Origin: an uncultured Ectothiorhodospiraceae bacterium
GTDB lineage: Bacteria; Pseudomonadota; Gammaproteobacteria; UBA6429; Thiohalophilaceae
NCBI GenBank assembly: GCA_947258695.1
Contig: CAMYJG010000001.1
Coordinates: 90,858 to 154,857, forward strand
Length of the DNA stretch: 64,000 nucleotides
Direction of reading: 5' to 3'
Position numbers and translations under genes: made by a program. The notes under the pieces were generated by a model, which saw only the letters and a program-made list of their open reading frames with translations, did no database searches and had not been told where the DNA came from. Each line of letters starts with the position of its first letter. The stretch's first letter is position 1. Shown one piece after another: positions 1 through 9,162 of this stretch.

Positions 1-19
1 CGTCAGGTAATTAAATTTC

Positions 20-47
20 TAAAGTATATATAAAGACTGGTCGATAT
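20..47 (+). promoter_or_regulatory. Candidate sigma-28 (FliA) promoter of motAB
   Basis: TAAA at 20-23 is followed, after 16 bases, by GTCGATAT, which matches six of eight bases of the sigma-28 -10 element GCCGATAA. The usual spacing is 15, so this is an imperfect match. It lies about 75 bases upstream of motA, a gene class often read by FliA, which is encoded in this window. Inference from motif and position only. Confidence 0.4.
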
Positions 48-121
48 GAATTGTAATGATTACCAAGATAAAGTATAAAAATATTAATTTTTACTCAGCT
101 ATTTAGGATCTGTTAAGAAAA

Positions 122-976
122 ATGAAATTTATTATTGGGCTTATTATGGTTTGTGGCTGTGTTGTGTCAGGCTATGTGCTTGCTGGCGGCTATCTTGCGG
201 CACTTTGGCAACCATTTGAGATTATAATCATATTAGGGGGCGCCACTGGCGCATTCATTATTGCTTTTCCAAAAAAAGTTATTGTCGGCACTCTGAAGGG
301 GCTAATTGGTCTACTTAAGGGACAAAAATATAAGAAAGAAACCTATATGGAATTATTAGGTTTAATGTTCAAGCTTTTCTCTAAGGCACGTAAAGAAGGA
401 TTAATGGCACTTGAGGCTGACATTGAAGAACCCCATGAGAGTGAAATATTTAAAGAAGTCCCCAAACTTTTAGCTAACCATCACTTGATTGATTTTATTT
501 GTGATTATTTACGCCTAATGGTCGGCGGTAACATGAATGCATTTGAGTTAGAAAGCTTAATGGATATTGAACTGGAAACCCATCATCATGAAGCTGAAGC
601 ACCCAGTCATGCATTACAAAACATGGCAGATGGGTTGCCCGCATTTGGTATCGTAGCTGCTGTAATGGGCGTGGTAATTACCATGGGGTATATAAGTGAA
701 CCCCCCGAAGTTCTCGGCCATCATGTAGGTGCGGCTTTAGTCGGAACCTTCCTCGGTATTTTAATGGGCTACGGCTTTGCTGGTCCGATGGCAGCATCGA
801 TGGGTGAACAAGCAAAAGAAGAAGGTTTGATCTTTGGTTGTGCCAAAACATGTATTATTGCGACTCTCAATGGTTATACCCCGCAAATTGCTGTTGAATT
901 TGGACGAAAAGCCCTAACCAGTGATTTAAAACCAAGCTTTATGGAACTTGAAGAATATGTCAAGGGACAAAAATAG
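122..976 (+). CDS. motA: Flagellar motor stator protein MotA
   Basis: Proton-channel stator subunit that, with MotB, couples ion flow to flagellar rotation in the inner membrane. The 284-residue product has the MotA layout: two N-terminal membrane segments (about 1-50), a large cytoplasmic loop with charged residues that contact FliG, and two C-terminal membrane segments (about 170-225) with the family-typical GLPAFGIVAAVMGVV. Length is normal. motB follows 35 bases downstream. A second stator pair (motC/motD) lies at 20.8-22.4 kb, so this organism has dual stators, as in Pseudomonas. Confidence 0.95.
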   Translation: MKFIIGLIMVCGCVVSGYVLAGGYLAALWQPFEIIIILGGATGAFIIAFPKKVIVGTLKGLIGLLKGQKYKKETYMELLGLMFKLFSKARKEGLMALEADIEEPHESEIFKEVPKLLANHHLIDFICDYLRLMVGGNMNAFELESLMDIELETHHHEAEAPSHALQNMADGLPAFGIVAAVMGVVITMGYISEPPEVLGHHVGAALVGTFLGILMGYGFAGPMAASMGEQAKEEGLIFGCAKTCIIATLNGYTPQIAVEFGRKALTSDLKPSFMELEEYVKGQK

Positions 977-1011
977 TTTTATTGTATAATCCTACCTATA
1001 TAGACAATTAA

Positions 1012-1944
1012 GTGGCAGATGATAAAAAACAACCGATAGTCATCAAGAAGATCGTCAAAGGTGGCGGTCATCATGGCGGTGCATGGAAAGTTGCTTATGC
1101 AGATTTCGTAACCGCAATGATGGCATTCTTTCTCTTGCTTTGGCTTCTTGGCATAAGTGATGAAGCCATGCGTGGTGGTATATCTGACATGTTTCGAAAT
1201 CCTTCTCCCTTAATCGGCCCCGGTGGAGCCAGTACCAGCATGATTAAACTTGGTGGTACTAAAGAAATCCCACATGGTGAAGGTGAAAAACTTAGCAAGC
1301 AATCTGAAATTGAAAAGAAAGAGGACGTTATTTCAGATGATGCTGAAAATAAAGATGAGACTGAAAAAGAAAAAATTGTATTAGACCAACTACTGATTAA
1401 ATTAAAAGAAACCATCGAGCGGAGCGAGATGCTTAGTGACTTCAAGGATCAAATGCTGTTAGAAGTCACGCCTGAAGGACTGCGGATTCAAATTATTGAT
1501 AAAGATAAACGCCCAATGTTTGCTTCTGGTAGTGAAAAACTTAAACCTTATACCCGCGTTATTCTACAAGAAGTAGCAAAAACAATTGCCAAGCACACTA
1601 AAAATAAAATAAGTATTACTGGTCATACCGATGTATCAGGCTTTGGTAAAGGTATTATTGAGTATGAAACTGTTGATGGAGAAGTTTTGCGCAAACAGTA
1701 TAGTAACTGGGAGTTATCCAGTGATCGGGCTAACGCTGCTCGCAGGGCACTGGTTAAAGGCGGACTACCGGAAAATCAGATAGGCAGAGTAGTCGGACTG
1801 GCATCTACCGTTCTATTTGATAAAAAGAATTCTTATAATTCAGTTAACAGACGAATAAGTATAATCGTCATGAATAACGATACCGTTAAAAAAATCGCCG
1901 ATTACGAAGGTAAAATAATACCCGGGGTAAATAAAAAAAGGTAG
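1012..1944 (+). CDS. motB: Flagellar motor stator protein MotB
   Basis: Peptidoglycan-anchoring stator subunit paired with MotA. The start is GTG, chosen because the product then begins with the family-typical MADDKKQPIVIKK stretch; no strong ribosome-binding site is visible. The single membrane helix (about 27-47) carries the channel Asp in VAYADFVTAMMAFFLLLW. After a charged linker comes an OmpA-like domain (about 165-290) with TGHTD, the SNWELSSDRA motif and NRRISI. Length 310 residues is normal. It forms a two-gene unit with motA. Confidence 0.95.
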   Translation: MADDKKQPIVIKKIVKGGGHHGGAWKVAYADFVTAMMAFFLLLWLLGISDEAMRGGISDMFRNPSPLIGPGGASTSMIKLGGTKEIPHGEGEKLSKQSEIEKKEDVISDDAENKDETEKEKIVLDQLLIKLKETIERSEMLSDFKDQMLLEVTPEGLRIQIIDKDKRPMFASGSEKLKPYTRVILQEVAKTIAKHTKNKISITGHTDVSGFGKGIIEYETVDGEVLRKQYSNWELSSDRANAARRALVKGGLPENQIGRVVGLASTVLFDKKNSYNSVNRRISIIVMNNDTVKKIADYEGKIIPGVNKKR

Positions 1945-1962
1945 CTTACTAATTATTTATAA

Positions 1963-2865
1963 TTACCTGGTTTCGGTCAGCGATGCAATAATGCGCTGAT
2001 AACTATCCCAGCGTTTTTTACTTATTTTATTTTCATCCACTGCATTTAGAAGTACACAGCCCGGTTCATTCTTGTGAGCACAATTTCTGAATTTGCAATA
2101 ACCTAAATATGGTTTGAACTCGATAAAACCATTTGCAATCTCAGGTTCTGATAATTTTACTAAGCCAAACTCACGCACACCGGGTGAATCAATGATTTGT
2201 CCTTTATCGTTATCTAAGAAATAAAGGTAAGCTGTTGTTGTGGTGTGTTTGCCTTTACCTGTTGCCTGTGAAATTTCTCCGACGCGGGCATCAGACTTGA
2301 GCAGTGAATTAATTAATGATGATTTTCCCACACCTGATTGCCCGACAAATATATTATTATTATTTTTTAAGTGGTTTTTAAGTGAATCCAGACCATGTTC
2401 TTGCTTAGCGCTGGTATAAATAACTGTGTAACCAATATCCTGGTAAAGTTTTAACCTTTTTTTTAGTTCAGTAATCTCCTGTTGAGAGCATAAATCTGTT
2501 TTGTTTAAAACAATAATAGGAGTTAGATGGCTGTTTTCGGCAGCGACCAGGTAACGATCAATTAAACCTTCATTAAGGGCGGGTTTGTTGGCAACAACAA
2601 TAAATACCTGGTCTATATTGGAAGCAATAATACGTAGCTTATTATTTATATCCGGTCGTTGTAATATAGAACGACGTTCTTCAATTGCCGTAATTACACC
2701 CGAATTTTCACTCTCAGCTTGCCATATAACATTGTCGCCACAAACTAACTGACCGACTGACTTACGTTGTTGGCATTGGATAAATTGATCAGTGTTATCT
2801 TTGACTAAGGTGTATCGACGGTAGGCAGCAATAACGATACCTTGCTGTGCTTTAATATCATTCAT
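1963..2865 (-). CDS. rsgA: Ribosome small subunit-dependent GTPase A
   Basis: Late 30S ribosome assembly GTPase. It has an N-terminal OB-fold, then a circularly permuted G domain in which NKTD (G4) precedes the P-loop GQSGVGKSSLIN and DSPG (G3). A C-terminal zinc-binding segment (C-x4/5-C-x-H-x5-C pattern around CKFRNCAHKNEPGC) completes the family signature. At 300 residues the length is typical. It lies convergent to motB with an 18-base gap. The motA-motB-rsgA-orn neighbourhood is conserved in pseudomonads. Confidence 0.95.
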   Translation of the reverse strand: MNDIKAQQGIVIAAYRRYTLVKDNTDQFIQCQQRKSVGQLVCGDNVIWQAESENSGVITAIEERRSILQRPDINNKLRIIASNIDQVFIVVANKPALNEGLIDRYLVAAENSHLTPIIVLNKTDLCSQQEITELKKRLKLYQDIGYTVIYTSAKQEHGLDSLKNHLKNNNNIFVGQSGVGKSSLINSLLKSDARVGEISQATGKGKHTTTTAYLYFLDNDKGQIIDSPGVREFGLVKLSEPEIANGFIEFKPYLGYCKFRNCAHKNEPGCVLLNAVDENKISKKRWDSYQRIIASLTETR

Positions 2866-2875
2866 TAATTGATGT

Positions 2876-3214
2876 TTACTGTGAAATTATTTTCTCGATA
2901 TGTGCTGCACATATAAAATCATAAATTGTAATACCACCTGCAGAGTGTGTTAGAAATGCAATATCACACTTATTATACCCAAAACAGATGTCAGGATGAT
3001 GATCTTCTGCCTGAATTATATTTGCAATGGTATTGATAAATTCCAGTGTTTGCTCGTAGTTTTTGAACTTTACTGAGCGCGTCAGGTATTTATTATTGTT
3101 TTCTTTTAGGAGAATTTTCCAACCAGGTATTTCTGTCAGATATTGTTCTATCTGGATATCACTGAGAAGTGTTGCTGGTATTTCTTGCTGACAGTGTTGT
3201 TCACATAAGTCCAT
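2876..3214 (-). CDS. phhB: Pterin-4a-carbinolamine dehydratase
   Basis: Dehydrates 4a-hydroxytetrahydrobiopterin, recycling the pterin cofactor of aromatic amino acid hydroxylases. The 112-residue product carries the family signature EDHHPD followed at the right distances by Tyr, His (LTHSAGG) and Asp (IYD). It ends 10 bases before rsgA on the same strand and begins 6 bases after the cytochrome gene, so the three are probably co-transcribed. No phenylalanine hydroxylase gene is present in the window, so the in vivo partner is unknown. Confidence 0.9.
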   Translation of the reverse strand: MDLCEQHCQQEIPATLLSDIQIEQYLTEIPGWKILLKENNNKYLTRSVKFKNYEQTLEFINTIANIIQAEDHHPDICFGYNKCDIAFLTHSAGGITIYDFICAAHIEKIISQ

Positions 3215-3220
3215 GAACAG

Positions 3221-3523
3221 TTATTTTGTATATTTATAATAATTGGTATTTAAGTATTGGACTACATCATTAACATGATCGGCAGGCCAGGGGACACCGA
3301 GGCTGTCTCGACAACGGTTAACTTGCTTGACTAAGCCCTGGTAGCTATCAATTCGTCTATTCTCACGAGTGTATATACCTGAACCATCACCACCCTGCAT
3401 ATTAACATGACAGCTAGTGCAGTTACTGTCATGTAATTCTTTGCCATTTACAATATCTGCTTTTACGGATACAGACACAAGCAAACTACAAATCAGAGTC
3501 AAGATGGCGAACACATGCTTCAT
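3221..3523 (-). CDS. Small periplasmic c-type cytochrome
   Basis: A signal peptide (about residues 1-22, ending VKA-D) precedes one haem-binding CTSCH motif (about 35-39). The 100-residue product ends with the VVQYLNTNYYKY helix common to a family of short gammaproteobacterial monohaem cytochromes. A distal Met ligand is not obvious; a single Met in VNMQGG is the only candidate after the haem motif. Two further Cys/Trp-rich turns (NRCRDSL, VPWP) follow. The electron partner is unknown. It sits between phhB and the broken M48 peptidase gene. Confidence 0.8.
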   Translation of the reverse strand: MKHVFAILTLICSLLVSVSVKADIVNGKELHDSNCTSCHVNMQGGDGSGIYTRENRRIDSYQGLVKQVNRCRDSLGVPWPADHVNDVVQYLNTNYYKYTK

Positions 3524-3553
3524 AATATTTATAAACCTTCTGGTTATTATCTT

Positions 3554-4728
3554 TTAGCTAATTTTAGCTGATAAATGTGCAACACGCACGGGAGCAGGAG
3601 GATGTGAATCATGAAAAGCGGAATATAGCGGATCTGGTGTTAAAGTATTCGCATTATCACGATACAGTTTAACCAAAGCTTTAATTAACGTTTGTGGCTG
3701 ACTTTGTTCCGCGGCAAAATCATCCGCCTCAAACTCATGTTTTCTGCTTAAAAATGACATTACTGGTTGCAGGTAAATACTGAATAAAGGCATGACCATA
3801 CTAAATAACACAAGTGCCATGTAATTTGAGGCATGACTTACCCCCAGTGCCTGGTAAAATGCATCCTGTTTTATTAGCCAGGCAAGAATACCGAGTCCTA
3901 CCAGGGTAATCACGGCATTTAATATGAGCCCCTTGCGCACATGATGGTGTCAAAAAAGACAATACGTTTATTTTTTCCAAGGCCGGTAAAGTAAGCATTA
4001 CCATGACTTGAACGTTTAGAACCATCCATTACAAAAATACCGTTGCTAGCAAAGCCGCAGCGATCCATTAATGTGGTGATTCTTTCTTTGAGTTCTTTAT
4101 TTTCCAACGGCATGAACTTATTAAATAATGGTGCGATAAATGTTGGGAAAATCCACGAGATCAACAGGCCAAAGCCAAGTAAAACGGCCCATACATAGAC
4201 CCACCATAGTGGCGAAGCATCTTGCATTAACCATAATATGCCCGTAACCAGTGGTACAGCTAAAACAATCGTCAATGCTGTTTGTATTATGGTATCTTTA
4301 ATAAATTGTAGTGCAGTCATTCTGTTGAAACCAAAGCGTTGCTCAATCTTGAATGTTCGGAAAAGATTAAAAGGCAAATCAATAATGGCAGAAATAAACA
4401 TCACGCTGAAGATAACGGCTAAGCCGGTCACTATTTCACTGTATTCTAATGAACGCATGAAATGATCAACCCATTCCAAACCGCCACCTAAAGTCCATAC
4501 AAGTAGTAAGATACCGCCGTAGAGTAACTCAACTTTATTAATAGCCAGTTTTGCACTGTTATAATCCGCCGCTTTTTGGTGCTGTTCTAATGTAATTTGT
4601 TGGGAAAAAGCATCAGGCACGGAAGAGCGGTGTGCCGGGATTGCGTTTGATTTCCCGTTGAGTAGCCGGAGTTGGCCAATCAGTTAAAAAAGCAGGGCTA
4701 AAACAAATAAAATACTATACGTTTCCAT
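3554..4728 (-). pseudogene. Degenerate M48 family (Ste24-like) membrane metallopeptidase
   Basis: Two ORF-track pieces belong to one Ste24-type M48 peptidase. The upstream piece (VPDAFSQQI through RIVFFDTI) has the membrane segments and the region before the active site. The downstream piece (VRKGLILNAV onward) has the second zinc-ligand region KHEFEADDFAAEQ. The stretch that should join them, including the zinc motif HExxH, is absent, and the frame shifts at about 3940-3951. The N-terminus, [14 protein letters not shown] from the ATG at 4728, reaches a TAA in a poly-T run. Reading on to VPDAF needs two compensating single-base shifts. The product cannot be an active peptidase as written. Assembly error is the alternative. 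Confidence 0.8.
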
Positions 4729-4836
4729 AATTACCATTATATATTTAAATTAAGATCGGCAGGCAGATTAGCGTTTGCTAGAATGTTTAGCAAGTCAAAA
4801 AAACATGAATTCGACAAAAATAAAAAAGGGTATTTT

Positions 4837-5379
4837 ATGAGCCAAAATGCGAGTAATTTAATCTGGATTGACCTGGAAATGACAGGCCTTGATACTCAAA
4901 ACGATTATATTATTGAAATTGCAACAATAGTAACGGATAGCGAGCTGAATGAAATCGCTGAAGGGCCCATGTTGGCGATCCATCAAAGCGATGAAATTAT
5001 GCAAGCGATGGATGAATGGAATACAAATCAGCATGGTAAATCTGGTTTAACTGAACGTGTAAAAAATAGTACGTTATCCGTCGCTGATGCCGAAAGAGAA
5101 ACGTTACAATTTCTAAGTAAATATGTACCGAAAGGGGCTTCACCGATGTGTGGCAATAGCATTTGCCAGGATAGACGTTTTATGGCTCGACTTATGCCCG
5201 AACTCGAAGACTACTTTCTGTATCGAAACCTGGATGTAAGCTCAATTAAAGAGCTGGCTAAACGCTGGTCACCTGAGATAGCTAAAGGTGTTGTTAAATC
5301 AGGCGCTCATCTTGCACTCGATGATACCCGTGATTCTATCAATGAATTACGTTATTACCGCGAAAAATTCTTCAAATAA
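4837..5379 (+). CDS. orn: Oligoribonuclease
   Basis: 3'-5' exoribonuclease that degrades two- to five-base RNAs and pGpG, the end product of cyclic di-GMP breakdown. I chose the internal ATG at 4837 over the ORF-track start because AAGGG sits 7 bases upstream and the product is then [19 protein letters not shown]..., about 180 residues as in E. coli. The DEDDh catalytic residues are visible in DLEMTGLD, in the middle Asp region and in [12 protein letters not shown]. It stands alone between the M48 remnant and the flagellar block. Confidence 0.95.
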   Translation: MSQNASNLIWIDLEMTGLDTQNDYIIEIATIVTDSELNEIAEGPMLAIHQSDEIMQAMDEWNTNQHGKSGLTERVKNSTLSVADAERETLQFLSKYVPKGASPMCGNSICQDRRFMARLMPELEDYFLYRNLDVSSIKELAKRWSPEIAKGVVKSGAHLALDDTRDSINELRYYREKFFK

Positions 5380-5449
5380 CTTCCTAACAGTTCAAGCTAG
5401 TCTATATATTAAGATAATGATTAACATTTGATTGTTATCGACACATAAA

Positions 5450-5481
5450 TATAACGATAGGGTCATGAATTTGTCGTTATA
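5450..5481. repeat. Inverted repeat upstream of the fliL sigma-54 promoter
   Basis: TATAACGA (5450-5457) and TCGTTATA (5474-5481) are perfect inverted arms separated by 16 bases. The centre lies roughly 130 bases upstream of the predicted fliL transcription start, a distance typical of activator sites at sigma-54 promoters. A role as binding site for a FleQ-type activator is inference; the arms do not match a consensus I can cite with certainty. Confidence 0.35.
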
Positions 5482-5572
5482 GATTGGATTTCTTACGTCA
5501 ATGCTTTGGCGTTACTGAAATTTGCCTCTGTAACTAATTGTTTTAATTGGTTTTATTGCTTTTGTTGATTGC

Positions 5573-5588
5573 TGGTATATGTTTTGCA
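5573..5588 (+). promoter_or_regulatory. Sigma-54 promoter of the fliL operon
   Basis: TGGTATATGTTTTGCA has the invariant GG (-24) and GC (-12) exactly ten bases apart and a full TTGCA -12 box; consensus is TGGCACG-N4-TTGCA. It ends 47 bases before the fliL ATG. In polar-flagellate gammaproteobacteria this operon is RpoN/FleQ-dependent, which fits. Confidence 0.7.
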
Positions 5589-5635
5589 TTAGAGTCAATA
5601 GAGAATAAAACCCTGCACTACGGGAATAAGTGAGA

Positions 5636-6196
5636 ATGGCAGAAGAAGAACTAGAACTCGATGTAACACAGAAGAAAGGCAGCAAGACAACCGTTATCTT
5701 GCTAGTCGTCTTGATTCTACTGGTATTAATCTTTGGTGGAGTAGCCGCCTGGTTATTGCTAGGTAATGATGACAGCAGTTCATCCAGTGATGATGCTGAT
5801 AAACCATTATTACCATTATCGTACTTAACATTAGTGCCGGAATTTATTATTAATTTTGGTCCGGCTTCTAAAGTGCGTTACTTACAGGTTGATTTACAGA
5901 TAGCCAGTCGCGATGAAGATGCTTTAAAAACAGTGAACACCTATCGACCCGTTTTACGTAATGACATCCTGGTGTTATTAAGCGGCCAGACATTCAATGA
6001 CCTCAAAGATCGCCCTGGCAAAGAAGCATTACAAAAGAAACTACTAAACACTATCAATAAAGTAGTGCTTTCTGCTGGTAAGACTTCAGAACCAGCAGAA
6101 GACAGTGACAAACAGAATACGACAGAGGACGCCGGTGCCGAAGCTAAACAGGGTCCTATTGAAAACGTTTATTTTACCAGCTTTATTATGCAGTAA
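5636..6196 (+). CDS. fliL: Flagellar basal body-associated protein FliL
   Basis: Inner-membrane protein that supports the stator units at the basal body. The ATG at 5636 gives MAEEELELDV...; an in-frame GTG six bases upstream is the alternative. One membrane helix (about residues 20-45, TTVILLVVLILLVLIFG) is followed by a Ser/Asp-rich linker and the FliL periplasmic domain with VPEFIINF and LQVDLQIASRD. The C-terminal part carries an acidic, low-complexity insertion (about 150-175) before the terminal VYFTSFIMQ. It is first in the operon, 9 bases before fliM. Confidence 0.93.
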   Translation: MAEEELELDVTQKKGSKTTVILLVVLILLVLIFGGVAAWLLLGNDDSSSSSDDADKPLLPLSYLTLVPEFIINFGPASKVRYLQVDLQIASRDEDALKTVNTYRPVLRNDILVLLSGQTFNDLKDRPGKEALQKKLLNTINKVVLSAGKTSEPAEDSDKQNTTEDAGAEAKQGPIENVYFTSFIMQ

Positions 6197-6205
6197 GGAA
6201 TCAAG

Positions 6206-7243
6206 ATGTCTGTTAATGAACTTTTATCACAAGACGAAATTGATGCACTGTTACATGGTGTCGATGATGGTGAAGTAGAAACAGAAAACGACCTTGAGCT
6301 GCAAGATGGCGTTGCCCGTGAATTCGATTTTGCCGCACACGATCGCATTGTGCGCGGTCGCTTGCCAACACTGGAAATGATTAACGAACGGTTTGCGCGC
6401 AGTTTTCGTATAAGCCTGTTTAACATGTTACGTCGCTCTGCTGAAATATCAGTAAGCGGTGTACAAATGGTTAAATTTTCAGAATATATTCATAGTATGT
6501 TCGTCCCAACCAGCCTGAATATAGTAAAAATTCATCCTTTACGAGGATCAGCTTTATGCGTCTTCGATCCAAAATTAGTTTTTATACTTGTGGATAATTA
6601 TTATGGTGGCGTTGGTCGTCATGCAAAAATTGAAGGCCGTGAGTTTTCTGCTACTGAACAACGGGTTATTAGTCTGGTGTTAAAAGATGCATTTAAAGAC
6701 CTGGAGAATGCGTGGAAGCCAGTCATGCATGTAGATTTTGAATTTTCTAGCATGGAGGTAAATCCTCAATTTGCCAACATAGTCAGCCCTACCGAAGTTG
6801 TGGTGGTTTCTACTTTTCATGTTGAGTTAGATGGCGGTGGTGGTGACTTTATGGTGACCATACCTTACTCAATGGTAGAACCTATCCGGGATTTACTTGA
6901 TGCAGGTATTGCCAGTGATGTAGCAGATAAAGACGAACGCTGGGTTATTTCACTTCGTGAAGAAATAAAACTCGCAGAGGTCGACATATCATGCAGTTTA
7001 ACTGAAGTTGAATTACCTCTTGAAAAAGTTCTGAATTTAAAAGAAGGAGACATTTTACCTATATCTATGCCTGACACGGTGACACTACGAGCAGAAGATA
7101 TACCGGTATTAAGGGGAAAAGTTGGCGAATCTAGAGGAAGCAAGGCTGTAAAAATAATAGAAGCAGTTGATCATAAGATAGATAAAGAGTTGGCTGGTTT
7201 AAGTGTAACGAAAATAGAAAATAAAGGTGAGCATCATGAGTGA
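6206..7243 (+). CDS. fliM: Flagellar motor switch protein FliM
   Basis: C-ring component that binds phospho-CheY and sets rotation direction. The N-terminus LLSQDEIDALLHG is the CheY-binding EIDALL peptide. A CheC-like middle domain (about 45-230) and a C-terminal SpoA/FliN-like domain (about 255-325, with LKEGDILPI) follow. Length 345 is normal. A ribosome-binding site (AAGGAA) precedes the ATG. Its last eight bases overlap the fliN start. Confidence 0.97.
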   Translation: MSVNELLSQDEIDALLHGVDDGEVETENDLELQDGVAREFDFAAHDRIVRGRLPTLEMINERFARSFRISLFNMLRRSAEISVSGVQMVKFSEYIHSMFVPTSLNIVKIHPLRGSALCVFDPKLVFILVDNYYGGVGRHAKIEGREFSATEQRVISLVLKDAFKDLENAWKPVMHVDFEFSSMEVNPQFANIVSPTEVVVVSTFHVELDGGGGDFMVTIPYSMVEPIRDLLDAGIASDVADKDERWVISLREEIKLAEVDISCSLTEVELPLEKVLNLKEGDILPISMPDTVTLRAEDIPVLRGKVGESRGSKAVKIIEAVDHKIDKELAGLSVTKIENKGEHHE

Positions 7244-7652
7244 TGGTGACGACGATACTATGGATGATTGGGCTGCTGCAATGGAAGAAGCAGGTACGCC
7301 AATGGAAGAAAGTGATTCAACATCTGTATTAGGTGCGGAAAGTGTTTCTCTGGACAAGTTACAAGCTAGTGAAAGTTCAGGTACCGCCGAAGATCTTAAT
7401 CTCGATGTAATTTTAGATATACCGGTGACCATCTCAATGGAAATCGGCAGTACTAAAATTAACATTCGTAATTTATTACAACTAAATCAGGGCTCGGTAG
7501 TAGAACTTGATCGAATGGCTGGTGAGCCTCTGGATGTTGTAGTAAATGGTACTTTAATAGCACATGGAGAAGTCGTTGTTGTTAATGAAAAGTTTGGCAT
7601 ACGGTTAACCGATATTATTAGCCCTGCTGAACGAGTTAAAAAGCTTAAGTAG
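7236..7652 (+). CDS. fliN: Flagellar motor switch protein FliN
   Basis: C-ring protein forming the lower ring with FliM and contacting the export ATPase complex. The ATG at 7236, preceded by AAAGGTGAG, is preferred over the upstream in-frame start of the ORF track. An acidic N-terminal extension of about 50 residues precedes the SpoA domain, with VTISMEIGSTKINIRNLL, LNQGSVVELDR and GEVVVVNEKFGIRLTDI. It overlaps fliM by 8 bases, suggesting translational coupling. Confidence 0.96.
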   Translation: MSDGDDDTMDDWAAAMEEAGTPMEESDSTSVLGAESVSLDKLQASESSGTAEDLNLDVILDIPVTISMEIGSTKINIRNLLQLNQGSVVELDRMAGEPLDVVVNGTLIAHGEVVVVNEKFGIRLTDIISPAERVKKLK

Positions 7653-7665
7653 TCGGTGCTTGAAA

Positions 7666-8115
7666 ATGCGTTTTATTACATCTTTCTTTTTATTGACTTA
7701 TGTACAGCTTTGCAATGCGGCAGTAGAAGCCAATACGACTAGAAACAATAACATTCCTTCGTTAACGAATGAACCTGTTGGCCTTGGTAATTATCTGCAA
7801 ATGTTCTTTGGTTTATTTATCATTGTTGCACTAATAATTGGTATGGCCTGGTTTATGCGCCGTATGGGCAGTATGAGTGGCGTTACAACCGGAAACTTGA
7901 AAGTTCTTGGCGGTATCTCGGTAGGACAACGGGAACGGGTAGTGTTAGTACAAGCAGGTGATACTCAGCTATTAGTTGGTGTTGCACCGGGAGAAGTGCG
8001 TACCTTACACGTAATGGATGAAAAAATTGTAAACACCGAATCAAGCCATACAGGTAACGTTTCTGGTTTTGCTGATAAATTACAAGCAGCAATAAAAAAA
8101 CGGAGTACCTCATGA
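7666..8115 (+). CDS. fliO: Flagellar biosynthesis protein FliO
   Basis: Membrane chaperone for FliP during export-gate assembly. The ATG at 7666 gives [18 protein letters not shown], a signal-like first segment. A second membrane helix (about 48-68, [19 protein letters not shown]) precedes the cytoplasmic FliO domain with [21 protein letters not shown] and [11 protein letters not shown]. About 149 residues, normal for the family. Its stop overlaps the fliP start (ATGA). Confidence 0.92.
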   Translation: MRFITSFFLLTYVQLCNAAVEANTTRNNNIPSLTNEPVGLGNYLQMFFGLFIIVALIIGMAWFMRRMGSMSGVTTGNLKVLGGISVGQRERVVLVQAGDTQLLVGVAPGEVRTLHVMDEKIVNTESSHTGNVSGFADKLQAAIKKRSTS

Positions 8116-8879
8116 GAATAAAGCAAAATAGCTTTATCTCATTAATGACAGGCATAGTCATTTTTCTTGCATTAATACCGCTACAATCAGTTTCTGCAGA
8201 GTCAGGTTTGCAAGCAGTTACCGTCACAACTACGGCAAGTGGTGAGCAATCATATTCTGTCAGTATTCAAATATTAATGTTAATGACGGTCTTAACATTT
8301 TTGCCCGCCGCATTAATGATGATGACGTCTTTTACCCGAATAATTATAGTTTTGTCTATTTTACGCCAGGCACTAGGATTAATGCAGGCGCCCTCATCAC
8401 AAACACTGATTGGATTATCCTTGTTTTTAACTTTTTTTATAATGGCTCCCGTTTTTGATCGCATTAATACCGAAGCATTACAGCCATACTTAAATGAAAA
8501 AATCACTATACAAGATGCAGCAAATGCAGCAGGCAAACCGTTGCGACACTTTATGTTTGGTCAAACCCGGGAAGCAGACATAATGACTTTTTCACAGATT
8601 GCTGGCCATGATAAATTTAATTCACATGCAGAAGTACCTTTTTCTATATTGGTACCTGCCTTTGTTACCAGCGAATTAAAAACGGCTTTTCAAATTGGTT
8701 TTTTATTATTCATACCTTTTCTGATTATTGATTTAGTCGTAGCCAGTGTATTGATGTCTATGGGTATGATGATGTTGTCGCCTATGGTTATCTCTTTACC
8801 ATTTAAAATTATGCTGTTTGTATTAGTGGATGGGTGGAACCTAATAATCGGCACATTAGCTTCCAGCTTTTACGTTTAA
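8112..8879 (+). CDS. fliP: Flagellar type III export protein FliP
   Basis: Core subunit of the FliPQR export gate. A cleavable signal peptide (about 1-29) is followed by four membrane segments; family-typical stretches include [18 protein letters not shown] and [13 protein letters not shown]. It ends with [16 protein letters not shown]. Length 255 is standard. The start overlaps fliO by four bases. Confidence 0.97.
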   Translation: MRIKQNSFISLMTGIVIFLALIPLQSVSAESGLQAVTVTTTASGEQSYSVSIQILMLMTVLTFLPAALMMMTSFTRIIIVLSILRQALGLMQAPSSQTLIGLSLFLTFFIMAPVFDRINTEALQPYLNEKITIQDAANAAGKPLRHFMFGQTREADIMTFSQIAGHDKFNSHAEVPFSILVPAFVTSELKTAFQIGFLLFIPFLIIDLVVASVLMSMGMMMLSPMVISLPFKIMLFVLVDGWNLIIGTLASSFYV

Positions 8880-8890
8880 GAGGATATATT

Positions 8891-9160
8891 ATGAGTCCTG
8901 AAGATGTACTAACGATATTTCAATACGCATTACAGGTTTTATTAATGTTAATACTCGTGATACTTATTCCTGCATTACTCGTCGGCTTGTTAGTCAGCAT
9001 GTTTCAGGCAGCAACACAAATCAATGAGATGACATTAAGTTTTATTCCTAAACTAATTATTACTGTTATCACGTTAATGATTGCTGGGCCATGGATGCTA
9101 CGCTTAATTATTGAATATAGTCAGCAACTAATACGTGATATCCCATACCTGGTTGGTTAA
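8891..9160 (+). CDS. fliQ: Flagellar type III export protein FliQ
   Basis: Small two-helix export-gate subunit. The ATG at 8891, preceded by AAGAGGATATATT, gives an 89-residue MSPEDVLTIFQYALQ... product, the usual length. The longer ORF-track start runs back into fliP and is not supported. Membrane segments lie at about 15-40 and 53-75, with LLVSMFQAATQINEMTLSFIPK between them. Confidence 0.96.
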   Translation: MSPEDVLTIFQYALQVLLMLILVILIPALLVGLLVSMFQAATQINEMTLSFIPKLIITVITLMIAGPWMLRLIIEYSQQLIRDIPYLVG

Positions 9161-9162
9161 TT

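Noticed and set aside
3801-4025. 74-residue minus-strand ORF in the M48 region
   Set aside because: Out-of-frame shadow spanning the deletion junction; it matches neither half of the peptidase frame.
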